Origin: Spirosoma validum
GTDB taxonomy: Bacteria > Bacteroidota > Bacteroidia > Cytophagales > Spirosomataceae
Assembly: GCF_014699035.1 (NCBI RefSeq)
Contig: NZ_JACXAA010000001.1
Location: forward strand, 434,001-498,000
DNA length: 64,000 nt
Direction of reading: 5' to 3'
The notes under the pieces are model-generated. The model did no database searches. It was not told the origin of the DNA and saw only the letters and a list, made by a program, of their open reading frames with translations. Positions 1 to 7,715 of the stretch are shown piece after piece. The translations under genes and the position numbers were made by a program. Numbering within the stretch: the first letter of the stretch is position 1; each line of letters starts with the position of its first letter.

Positions 1-1128
1 CTGGTGGTGTTTCAGTTCGTCGCAACGGTTGCGCTCATTGCCTGTTCGGGTATGGTGTATCGGCAGATGCAGTTTGTGATGCATTCAGATTTAGGTTTCA
101 ACAAAGAACAGGTACTCACGTTCCACATCAGCCCTGAAGACGTTCGCCAGCGGATTGATGCCCTTAAAGATGCACTAGTACGTAGTCCGCTGATAGAGAG
201 CGCGTCAGCCGCGAGTAATCCGATTGGCAACAACAACATCGGTGGTACAGGCATGTTCTTCGAAGAAAACGGTGCATTTCCAGCCAGCGCGCAGAGGGTT
301 CAGAAATTCCTTGTCGACCCGGACTACATCAAGACATTAGAAATCAACCTACTGAGCGGACGAAATTTCTCCGAGTCGTTTAAAAGCGACGTAACGAACG
401 CGATATTGGTCAATGAAACACTCGCCAAGCAACTGGGTCCCAAGCCGGTTGGTAAGCGCGTCAAATACTTTATCGATCAGGAAAACCATACCGCCGAAGC
501 GCGAATAGTGGGTGTGGTCAAGGATTTCCATACGTATTCGCTTCAGCACAAAATCGAGCCGCTGGTGTTGCAAATGCCTACGGCTTCTGATAAAGACAAT
601 CTATACGTCAGGATTCGGCCCGGCAACGTAACGGAAGCACTGGCGTACATTCAGTCAACGTACCGCACCTTCGATCCGGCCAATACGCTCGATTTTCATT
701 TCTTGGACGAAAACTTTTCAAAGCAGTATCAGGCCGAACAGAAGCAGGGCGAAGTGTTACTGACGTTCACGATTCTGGCCGTATTGATTGCCTGCCTGGG
801 TCTGTTTGGTCTGGCCGCGTTTGCCGCCGAACAACGCACGAAAGAAATTGGTGTTCGCAAAGTATTAGGCGCGTCAGTCACCAGCATCGTTACGTTGCTC
901 TCCAAAGATTTCCTCAAGCTGGTTCTCATCGCTATTATTATCGCGACACCAATTGCCTGGTATGCCATGCATCAGTGGCTGCAGGAATTCGCTTACAAAA
1001 CGGATCTGTCATGGTGGGTATTCGCCCTGTCGGGTTTGCTGGCGATCGTCATTGCTTTAGTAACCGTGAGCGCACAAAGTATAAAAGCGGCCATCGTGAA
1101 TCCTGTAAAATCACTGCGTTCTGAATGA
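1..1128 (+). CDS. FtsX/MacB-type ABC transporter permease, C-terminal part (cut by window edge)
   Basis: The frame is open from the first base and aligns with the second half of the other permeases here, so only the 5' part is missing. Visible are a transmembrane segment (VVFQFVATVALIACSGM), a periplasmic MacB-type domain, and the C-terminal FtsX domain with three membrane segments, the loop RTKEIGVRKVLGAS and the ending NPVKSLRSE. Family members are inner-membrane permeases of MacB/LolCE-like ABC systems that work with a separate ATPase. Its last 100 residues are very close to those of the permease at 5160-7619. The next permease starts 79 bp downstream, probably in the same operon. The GTG at base 4 is not a real start. 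The family is secure; the substrate is unknown. Confidence 0.9.
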   Translation: MVVFQFVATVALIACSGMVYRQMQFVMHSDLGFNKEQVLTFHISPEDVRQRIDALKDALVRSPLIESASAASNPIGNNNIGGTGMFFEENGAFPASAQRVQKFLVDPDYIKTLEINLLSGRNFSESFKSDVTNAILVNETLAKQLGPKPVGKRVKYFIDQENHTAEARIVGVVKDFHTYSLQHKIEPLVLQMPTASDKDNLYVRIRPGNVTEALAYIQSTYRTFDPANTLDFHFLDENFSKQYQAEQKQGEVLLTFTILAVLIACLGLFGLAAFAAEQRTKEIGVRKVLGASVTSIVTLLSKDFLKLVLIAIIIATPIAWYAMHQWLQEFAYKTDLSWWVFALSGLLAIVIALVTVSAQSIKAAIVNPVKSLRSE

Positions 1129-1131
1129 TGC

Positions 1132-1179
1132 GTGGGGCAAGGAGCATGGAAGTTCCCTACACCACGCTCCTTGCCCCAC
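1132..1179. repeat. Intergenic inverted repeat between two permease genes
   Basis: Arms 1132-1145 (GTGGGGCAAGGAGC) and 1166-1179 pair perfectly over 14 bp around a 20-nt loop. The repeat lies just after the stop codon of the first permease and ends 27 nt before the ATG of the next. It has no T-run, so it does not look like a standard terminator. It could be a processing or translation-control hairpin. Confidence 0.75.
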
Positions 1180-1206
1180 ACCCCACGTAGTAAAACCCTC
1201 TGCCCC

Positions 1207-3633
1207 ATGCTGAAAAGCTATTTCACGACTGCCCTTCGCGCGCTGAAGCGCAACTGGAATTACACCGTCATCAATATTGTCGGGCTGACGTTTGGGCTGG
1301 CCTGCTGCCTGATTCTATTCCTGGCCATTCGCTACGAACTCAGTTACGACCGCCACCACGCCAACGCCGACAATACGTATCGGATGATCACGTATTATCG
1401 TGATTCAGACGGCGACGACCGCAATACAGGAGTCACCCTCCCCGCTTTAGCAGCCCTTCGCACCGACTTCCCCGAGTTGAAACACCAGTTAACACTGGTA
1501 TATGAATTGTATGGTGGCTTAGTGAAAGCGGGCGATAACCAATCCAGTAAGTTTCTGGAAGACGGGGGTGTTTTGGCCTTCGTGGAACCTGAATATTTTC
1601 GGTTGTTCGATTACCAGTGGAAAGAAGGCAATCCGCAAACGGCGGTCAAAAACCCAAATACGGTGGTGTTGTCAGAGCGGATGGCCCACAAATATTTTGG
1701 CAACGCTGATCCGGTTGGTAAATCCATTCGGGTTGAGAATAAACTGGATTTCGTCGTAACGGGCGTAGTGCAGAATCCACCGGCTACGACCAACCTCCCG
1801 TTTGAGGTTTTGCTATCTTTTGCATCGCTCAAACAATTCGGAGCCAACGGCGGCTGGGACGAATGGAAAGCTGTCTATAGTGGGGCTCAACTCTACCTGA
1901 CGCTGCCCCCAACTCTTTCGTCCGCGCAGATGGAAAAAGCGTTAGTGCCGTTTGTCCATAAATACATGAGCCCGGAGGATGCCAAGCACTTGCAATATGA
2001 ATTACAACCGCTCACCAACATTCATTTCGACGCACGCACGGGCAATTCGGCCAACCGCACCGTCAGCAAACGAATGATCTGGGCGATGGCGCTGCTTGGT
2101 CTGTTTATCCTGATTACGGCCTGTGTTAACTTCATCAACTTAGCTACCGCACAGGCAATCCGGCGGGCCAAAGAAGTGGGCGTTCGCAAAGTACTGGGCA
2201 GTTCACAAATCCAGCTGGTTCGGCAGTTCCTGGGCGAAACGGGCTTACTAACGGGGTTCGCCGTCGGGCTGGCCTTTTTATTGGCCCACCTGTCGCTGCC
2301 CTACGTAGCCGAACTGCTCGACATCAAAGTTGCCGCACTGATTCTGCTAGACCCGTTTGTGATTGGTTTTGTGGTATTGCTGGGCGTGCTGACAACCGTG
2401 CTGTCCGGGTTTTATCCGGCTCTGGTCTTGTCAGGCTATCAGCCGGTACTGGCGCTGCGGGGAAAAATGCGAATGGCAGGCAACAGCCAGTTAACCCTGC
2501 GCCGAAGCCTCATTGTGTTTCAGTTCGCTATCTCGCAGATGCTTATCATCGGTACGATCATTGCCTACAGTCAGATGAAGTATTTCCGGTCGGCGGATTT
2601 GGGTTATGACAAAGATGCCATACTAACGGTGCAAATTCCCGAACGTAAACAAGGACAGTTGGAAGCCCTAAAGGCCAAACTAACGGGTCTACCCAACATC
2701 CGGTCGATGAGTTACGGGCTTTCGATACCCTCGTCGGACGGAAACTGGTGGTCAAGTTTCACTTATAACAATGCTGCCAAAGAGGCTGATTTCGGTGTCG
2801 TTTTCCGCTTCGCCGATACGTCCTATCTCAATACGTATGGCTTAAAGCTGATTGCCGGACGCATGTACCAGTCCGCCGATACCACGCGGGAGGTAGTTGT
2901 GAATGAATCCCTGGTGAAAAAACTAGGCATCCATCAGCCGCAGCAGATTATTGGAAAATACCTGACCCTGGGTGGTGGCGGTAACGTCAATAAGCAAATT
3001 GTAGGGGTCGTAAAAGATTTCAATACCTTCTCGCTGCACCAGCAAACAAATCCCAGCATACTGACCACCCGCCGGGATGCGTACCACGTACTCGGCATCA
3101 AGCTATCGACTCAGCAGGGTGGCACCGCAGCCATCAATCGACTCATCGGCGAAGTCGAAACGGCCTGGAATGCTACCTTTCCTGACTTTGTGTTCAAGTA
3201 TGAATTTTTAGATCAGACGCTGGTCAATTTCTACAAAAGTGAAGAGCGCATGTACTCGCTGTTTCGGCTGCTGGCGGGTATTGCCATTTTCATCGGTTGT
3301 CTGGGGCTTTACGGCGTGGTGGCGTTTATGGCTGAGTCACGCACGAAAGAGGTTGGCATTCGTAAAGTACTGGGTGCTACAACCAGTCATATTGTTGGCC
3401 TGTTCTCGGCTGATTTTGTTAAACTGGTGTTGATCGCGCTGGTGCTGGCCTCCCCCATCGCCGGGTATATTATGGATAAGTGGCTGGCCGATTTCCCGTA
3501 TAGGATTACCATTTCCTGGTGGATGTTTGCCCTCACGGGAATAGTAGCCGTAAGCATTGCCCTCCTGACAATCAGCTTTCAGAGTATCAAAGCTGCCCTA
3601 ATGAACCCGGTGAAATCACTACGTTCCGAATAA
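1207..3633 (+). CDS. FtsX/MacB-type ABC transporter permease
   Basis: 808 residues from ATG 1207. The open frame extends upstream to 1132, but those codons overlap the hairpin, and MLKSYFTTALRALKRNWNYT matches the N-termini of the paralogs. The layout is membrane segment (about 20-42), periplasmic MacB core domain, FtsX domain with three membrane segments (signature RRAKEVGVRKVLGSS), then a second MacB core plus FtsX half (signature RTKEVGIRKVLGAT) ending NPVKSLRSE. Such duplicated permeases carry eight membrane segments and use an ATPase encoded elsewhere. The substrate cannot be read from sequence. It is probably co-transcribed with the preceding permease. Confidence 0.93.
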   Translation: MLKSYFTTALRALKRNWNYTVINIVGLTFGLACCLILFLAIRYELSYDRHHANADNTYRMITYYRDSDGDDRNTGVTLPALAALRTDFPELKHQLTLVYELYGGLVKAGDNQSSKFLEDGGVLAFVEPEYFRLFDYQWKEGNPQTAVKNPNTVVLSERMAHKYFGNADPVGKSIRVENKLDFVVTGVVQNPPATTNLPFEVLLSFASLKQFGANGGWDEWKAVYSGAQLYLTLPPTLSSAQMEKALVPFVHKYMSPEDAKHLQYELQPLTNIHFDARTGNSANRTVSKRMIWAMALLGLFILITACVNFINLATAQAIRRAKEVGVRKVLGSSQIQLVRQFLGETGLLTGFAVGLAFLLAHLSLPYVAELLDIKVAALILLDPFVIGFVVLLGVLTTVLSGFYPALVLSGYQPVLALRGKMRMAGNSQLTLRRSLIVFQFAISQMLIIGTIIAYSQMKYFRSADLGYDKDAILTVQIPERKQGQLEALKAKLTGLPNIRSMSYGLSIPSSDGNWWSSFTYNNAAKEADFGVVFRFADTSYLNTYGLKLIAGRMYQSADTTREVVVNESLVKKLGIHQPQQIIGKYLTLGGGGNVNKQIVGVVKDFNTFSLHQQTNPSILTTRRDAYHVLGIKLSTQQGGTAAINRLIGEVETAWNATFPDFVFKYEFLDQTLVNFYKSEERMYSLFRLLAGIAIFIGCLGLYGVVAFMAESRTKEVGIRKVLGATTSHIVGLFSADFVKLVLIALVLASPIAGYIMDKWLADFPYRITISWWMFALTGIVAVSIALLTISFQSIKAALMNPVKSLRSE

Positions 3634-3648
3634 AGAAAGTAACTAACT

Positions 3649-3684
3649 AGCCACTATCGGACGAATGTATGTCCACTATCGGAC
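3649..3684 (+). promoter_or_regulatory. Tandem palindromic activator site (GTCC-N6-GGAC), site 1
   Basis: The proximal copy GTCCACTATCGGAC (3671-3684) is a perfect palindrome in its outer four bases on each side. A 12/14 copy (AGCCACTATCGGAC) lies at 3649-3662, 22 bp upstream. The proximal 14-mer is identical to the one at 30293. A sigma-54-like promoter follows, with its GG 68 bp after the start of the proximal copy. The shared geometry with three other regions suggests an enhancer for a sigma-54 activator. Confidence 0.7.
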
Positions 3685-3737
3685 ATCACACATTACCGAA
3701 AGACTATTTCTTTGCTGAAAATGGCTTTTTTTATTCA

Positions 3738-3753
3738 TGGCATGGCTATTGAG
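3738..3753 (+). promoter_or_regulatory. Sigma-54-like -24/-12 promoter for the GIN-domain gene
   Basis: TGGCATGGCTATTGAG shows GG at 3739-3740, ten bases, then GA at 3751-3752 (consensus GG-N10-GC). The -12 dinucleotide is GA instead of GC, as in two of the other three sites here. Transcription would start near 3764, giving a leader of about 22 nt to ATG 3786. Confidence 0.6.
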
Positions 3754-3785
3754 CTATACTCGGTATCTTCTTGACCAATAACTTC

Positions 3786-4727
3786 ATGAAAAAAGCAATT
3801 ACGCTATGGCTGGTATGCTTACTGGCGATTACAGTACGGGCTCAACGTAACACCTACAACAGCCAGCGCGAACTGCGTGGGAGCGGAAAACTTGTTCTGG
3901 AAGATCGCGCGGTTAAACCATTCCAGGCAATCGACATTCACCAATTTCTAGCAAAGGTTATGGTTGAGGTTGGCGGAACTCAGTCAGCTGTAGGCATCCG
4001 GATCGATGATAATCTCAAGTCATTTCTGCAAGTCGAAAGTGTCGATGGTGTACTTACACTGGCCTTCAAAGATCCAGAGAATAAAGCGTTCTGGCTGAGC
4101 AAAGGCACGATTCAGGTTAGCGTTAAAACGCCTTCGCTGAATCGTTTACGGAACGACTCGAACGGTGATGTGGAAGTCAATAACCTTACCGGCGAGATAT
4201 TTAGCCTGAATAATCAGGGGAATGGGAGCGTAGCACTGCGCGGAGTCGTTAAGCAGCTTAACATTGTGAGTGAAGGGAATGGCGACATCAGAGCGAAGGA
4301 ATTGATTGCCCAGAATGCTAATATAATTACGCAGGCCAACGCAACAATCGAGGTCAATGCCCGTCAACTCAGTTCGCAGAATGCCGCACACGCCACCATT
4401 CGAAATATGGCTCAGGGCACCGGACAGAATAAAGGGCAAAAATCAACTACCGAGGAGTTCGTAACGGTCATTTTACAAAATAACAGGTCAACCTCCCGTA
4501 CCATAACCCTTCGCTTTACAGAACCGGGCAATCCAGTCTATGGCGTCATTAACACGACACTGAGCCCTTACGGGAAACGCCGGGAAACGTATCCAATAGG
4601 CACAAAAATTGAACAGCTCAACCTAGACCAACAAAAGGTTGCTATGACCGGCAATGCTGTTCAGGGCAAGCTTATCGTAACCCTGAAAGCCAACGATAAC
4701 GGACGAGCCTACAACTTGCTGGACTGA
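3786..4727 (+). CDS. Secreted GIN-domain (DUF2807) putative auto-transporter adhesin head protein
   Basis: 313 residues from ATG 3786. An upstream in-frame TTG at 3771 is less likely, because MKKAITLWLVCLLAITVRAQ is a clean signal peptide starting at 3786. After cleavage the chain has the DUF2807 pattern (FQAIDIHQFLAKVMVEVGG, a DDNL motif, then short beta-helix rungs rich in N and G such as SNGDVEVNNLTG). Family members are periplasmic or surface beta-helices of unknown role. It sits directly downstream of a palindromic activator site and a sigma-54-like promoter, and upstream of a small lipoprotein and two permeases in the same direction, so it probably heads that operon. Confidence 0.85.
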   Translation: MKKAITLWLVCLLAITVRAQRNTYNSQRELRGSGKLVLEDRAVKPFQAIDIHQFLAKVMVEVGGTQSAVGIRIDDNLKSFLQVESVDGVLTLAFKDPENKAFWLSKGTIQVSVKTPSLNRLRNDSNGDVEVNNLTGEIFSLNNQGNGSVALRGVVKQLNIVSEGNGDIRAKELIAQNANIITQANATIEVNARQLSSQNAAHATIRNMAQGTGQNKGQKSTTEEFVTVILQNNRSTSRTITLRFTEPGNPVYGVINTTLSPYGKRRETYPIGTKIEQLNLDQQKVAMTGNAVQGKLIVTLKANDNGRAYNLLD

Positions 4728-4789
4728 CAAAACGTACAAGGCTACTGGATTTTACGTCTTTTATTTTCACTGGAAAAACACGCTTACCT

Positions 4790-5152
4790 ATGAGAAAATA
4801 TCCGTTGGCCTTACCGCTTTATCTGATGAGTGTTCTGCTTATGGTCGGTTGCAACAGGTTGGGTTCGCTGACAACTATTCAGCCCGGTAAACAATTCGAA
4901 CTTGGTGGAAGCCAAAAGGGTGCTTTTACCGCACGATTGCAAAACGTTGGTGAGGTACAGGTAATGATTTTTGAACGACTGATTGACGGAAAACGGGTTA
5001 GTTTAGGGGCACTTAAGCCCGGTGCCGAACAGACATTACGATTTTCATCTGGATCGGCGGCTTTGTTTGACAACGTAGCGGCCAAATCCGCGCAGCTCCA
5101 CTTAGTGGTCACTGGCGACAAGAATTTAAGTATGCGTGAACGTAGTAACTAA
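4790..5152 (+). CDS. Small lipoprotein of unknown function
   Basis: 120 residues. MRKYPLALPLYLMSVLLMVG followed by Cys21 is a lipoprotein signal with lipobox LMVGC. The mature part is a short all-beta-looking domain (FTARLQNVGEVQVMIFERL, LKPGAEQTLRFSSGSAALFD). It lies 62 bp after the GIN gene and 7 bp before the next permease start, which indicates one operon. I do not recognise the family; it may be an accessory periplasmic partner of the permease. Confidence 0.75.
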   Translation: MRKYPLALPLYLMSVLLMVGCNRLGSLTTIQPGKQFELGGSQKGAFTARLQNVGEVQVMIFERLIDGKRVSLGALKPGAEQTLRFSSGSAALFDNVAAKSAQLHLVVTGDKNLSMRERSN

Positions 5153-5159
5153 CCCAACC

Positions 5160-7619
5160 ATGCTAACCAATTACATCAAAATTGCCCTGCGTAATCTGCG
5201 CAAAAACCGAGTGTTCTCGCTCATCAATATTACGGGATTAGCCCTGGGCATTGCGGCCTTTGTGCTGATTCTGGAATACGTTGCTTATGAACGTAGCGTC
5301 AATACGTTTCACAAAAACCTGCCAACGCTTTACCGGCTACTCAGCCAAAACCGTACGGGCGATGTCTGGGTCGATATGGCGCCAGCCGTAGCCCCGCTCG
5401 CCAAACAACAGTTTCCGGAAGTCAAGGATTTCTGCCGCGTGGCCGAACATTCAGCAGGCGGTATTGTCAGCTTTCCAAATGGGAAAGCAACAACCACACA
5501 GGAGTCGTTTCGGGAGGCTAACCTGGCCTATGCAGACGCCAGTTTTTTTACTCTTTTTACGTTTCCGCTTGTGCAGGGAACAGCCACTACGGCGCTTACT
5601 CAGCCCAACACGGTAGCGTTGTCGCAGTCGCAGGCCCGCAAATATTTCGGTACGGCCAAACCACTGGGCAATGTACTGATGCTTAACAACCAGTTTGGCA
5701 AAACGCTGTACACCGTCACAGCGGTGTATGCCGACATGCCCCAAAATTCGGACCTCGCTTTCGACGCGGTTTTTTCACTGCAAACGCTGGCGAATCCGGC
5801 TAACCTCAACGGCAACGACTGGGCACGACTGGACAGTTTCTACGGTACGTACCTCACTACGTTCCTGCAACTTCCTGAGCAACCGTTCGATGCGAAAGCG
5901 CTCGAAGCAAAATTCAATGCCTTTGTCAAGAAGACGAATCCCGAAAACGACAACCTGTTTCTGCTGCAACCAGCCGCCAATATTCACCTGGCCGCTTCGC
6001 TGAGTGATGTGTACCGCACCAGCGGTAGTTTAGGGTTTGTCTACTTACTCAGTGGCATTGCGGGACTGATTCTGCTGATTGCCTGGTTCAACTACATCAA
6101 TCTGTCGACAGCGGGAGCGCTGAAACGAGCTAAAGAAGTGGGCGTTCGAAAAGTAATCGGAGCCGGGCAGGGGCAATTGATCGGGCAGTTTCTGGGCGAA
6201 TCGCTGCTGCTTAACGTGCTGGGTTTTGGCCTGGCTCTGATACTGGTCATATCGCTGCAACAGGGATTCAACGAGTTCGTCAAGAAAGACCTGTCGCTAA
6301 ACGTACTGAACGCCAATAATTTCTGGCTCTCGGGTCTGGGTATGCTGATTTTAGGTGCGTTAGCCTCAGGCGGCTACGTAGCGTTTGCGCTGACGTCGTT
6401 CCAGCCCATACAAACGCTAAAAGGAGCCGGATTGTCGACGCGGACCAGCAAAGGCGGCTGGCTGCGAAAAACCCTGGTTGTGGCGCAATTCAGTGCATCG
6501 GTGGCGCTGGTGATCGCTACGCTGGTACTCTACCGACAATTGCAGTACATGCAGAATAAAGACCTGGGGGTTCGCCTGACGCAACGTATCATCATTAAAC
6601 GACCCGAGATTGGTAAAGGCCCTTTTGCTCCACGCACGTCCATGCTGGAAAATCAACTGGCGCAGTTGCCTTATGTAAAAAGCTTCTGTCAGACAACGAT
6701 TGTGCCGGGTAACTTCTACAATTTTTCGGCCGATGGCATCACCAAACAAAACCCAAAGCCTGGTGACGACAAGAAAAACTATTCGATGGGCATCATCGAC
6801 GATCGGTTCCTGAAAACCTACGAAATTGGGCTGGTTGCCGGACGAAACTTCACCGTCAATGAAGCGGAGTTGGGCTGGGAGAAAAGTGGTAAACTAATGG
6901 TCAATGAAAAAGCCGTGCGTCAGCTAGGCTTTGCTTCGGCCGAAAAAGCCGTCGGGCAACTGATCAATTGGGGAAAGCCGTACGAAATTGTCGGGGTTGT
7001 AAAAGATTACCACCATCAGGGCTTGCAACAGGCCATCGATCCTGTCATTTTCATGCCACGCCGTTCCGTGAGCGATCTGACTGTTCAACTTACAACAGAC
7101 CCGGTTCAAGGCGGTCGGCTTCCGGAAAAGATTGCCGAGCTGGAACGACTTTACAAAGCCAGTTACCCCGGTAATCCATTCGAATTTTATTTCGCCGACG
7201 AAAACTATAACAAGCAGTACCAGAGCGAACAACAATACGGCCAGGTATTTACCGTAGCCTCCGCCCTCGCCATTTTCATTGCCTGCCTGGGTCTGTTCGG
7301 TCTGGCTACGTTCACAACCGAGCAACGAACGAAAGAAATTGGCGTCCGGAAAGTGCTGGGAGCCTCCGTTACCAGTATCGTTACGTTGCTCTCCAAAGAT
7401 TTTCTGAAACTGGTTCTCATCGCTATTCTCATTGCTTCGCCGATTGCCTGGTGGGCCATGCACAAATGGTTGCAGAATTTTGAGTATAAAACGGACCTGT
7501 CGTGGTGGGTATTTGCCCTATCGGGACTGTTGGCCGTCGGCATTGCCGTACTGACGGTGAGTTTCCAAAGCATCAGAGCCGCGTTAATGAACCCTGTTAA
7601 ATCGCTTAAAACGGAGTAA
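5160..7619 (+). CDS. FtsX/MacB-type ABC transporter permease
   Basis: 819 residues from ATG 5160. An earlier in-frame start at 5136 would overlap the previous gene, and MLTNYIKIALRNLRKNRVFS matches the paralogs. Two MacB-core plus FtsX units are present, with signatures RAKEVGVRKVIGAG and RTKEIGVRKVLGAS, ending NPVKSLKTE. The C-terminal 100 residues are strongly similar to those of the first permease in the window, including stretches of identical DNA, which suggests recent duplication or gene conversion. It starts 7 bp after the lipoprotein gene. The ATPase partner is not encoded here. Confidence 0.93.
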   Translation: MLTNYIKIALRNLRKNRVFSLINITGLALGIAAFVLILEYVAYERSVNTFHKNLPTLYRLLSQNRTGDVWVDMAPAVAPLAKQQFPEVKDFCRVAEHSAGGIVSFPNGKATTTQESFREANLAYADASFFTLFTFPLVQGTATTALTQPNTVALSQSQARKYFGTAKPLGNVLMLNNQFGKTLYTVTAVYADMPQNSDLAFDAVFSLQTLANPANLNGNDWARLDSFYGTYLTTFLQLPEQPFDAKALEAKFNAFVKKTNPENDNLFLLQPAANIHLAASLSDVYRTSGSLGFVYLLSGIAGLILLIAWFNYINLSTAGALKRAKEVGVRKVIGAGQGQLIGQFLGESLLLNVLGFGLALILVISLQQGFNEFVKKDLSLNVLNANNFWLSGLGMLILGALASGGYVAFALTSFQPIQTLKGAGLSTRTSKGGWLRKTLVVAQFSASVALVIATLVLYRQLQYMQNKDLGVRLTQRIIIKRPEIGKGPFAPRTSMLENQLAQLPYVKSFCQTTIVPGNFYNFSADGITKQNPKPGDDKKNYSMGIIDDRFLKTYEIGLVAGRNFTVNEAELGWEKSGKLMVNEKAVRQLGFASAEKAVGQLINWGKPYEIVGVVKDYHHQGLQQAIDPVIFMPRRSVSDLTVQLTTDPVQGGRLPEKIAELERLYKASYPGNPFEFYFADENYNKQYQSEQQYGQVFTVASALAIFIACLGLFGLATFTTEQRTKEIGVRKVLGASVTSIVTLLSKDFLKLVLIAILIASPIAWWAMHKWLQNFEYKTDLSWWVFALSGLLAVGIAVLTVSFQSIRAALMNPVKSLKTE

Positions 7620-7705
7620 AAGGAGGAAGGGGATGAGAGGGACGAAAGGATTACTAAATCAGATCTTCCCCTTTCGTCCCTCTCATCCCCTTCCTCCTTT
7701 TACTC
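7614..7705. repeat. Long perfect polypurine/polypyrimidine inverted repeat between permease genes
   Basis: Arms 7614-7649 and 7670-7705 are perfect reverse complements over 36 bp, with a 20-nt loop. The left arm is nearly all purine (GGAGGAAGGGGATGAGAGGG) and includes the last codon and stop of the upstream permease. The right arm ends 10 nt before the next ATG. About 24 of 28 bases of the left arm match the hairpin inside the oxidoreductase gene at 33903. It is far longer than a normal terminator and lacks a T-run. Confidence 0.9.
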
Positions 7706-7715
7706 CCCTCTTCTT

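Noticed and set aside
4-1128. First gene read as a complete short permease
   Set aside because: The frame is open to the window edge and matches only the second half of the paralogs, so it is truncated by the window, not by mutation.
6924-7463. 179-residue frame on the minus strand inside a permease gene
   Set aside because: It lies wholly antisense to a strong coding gene and has no domain features; it is a codon-shadow frame.
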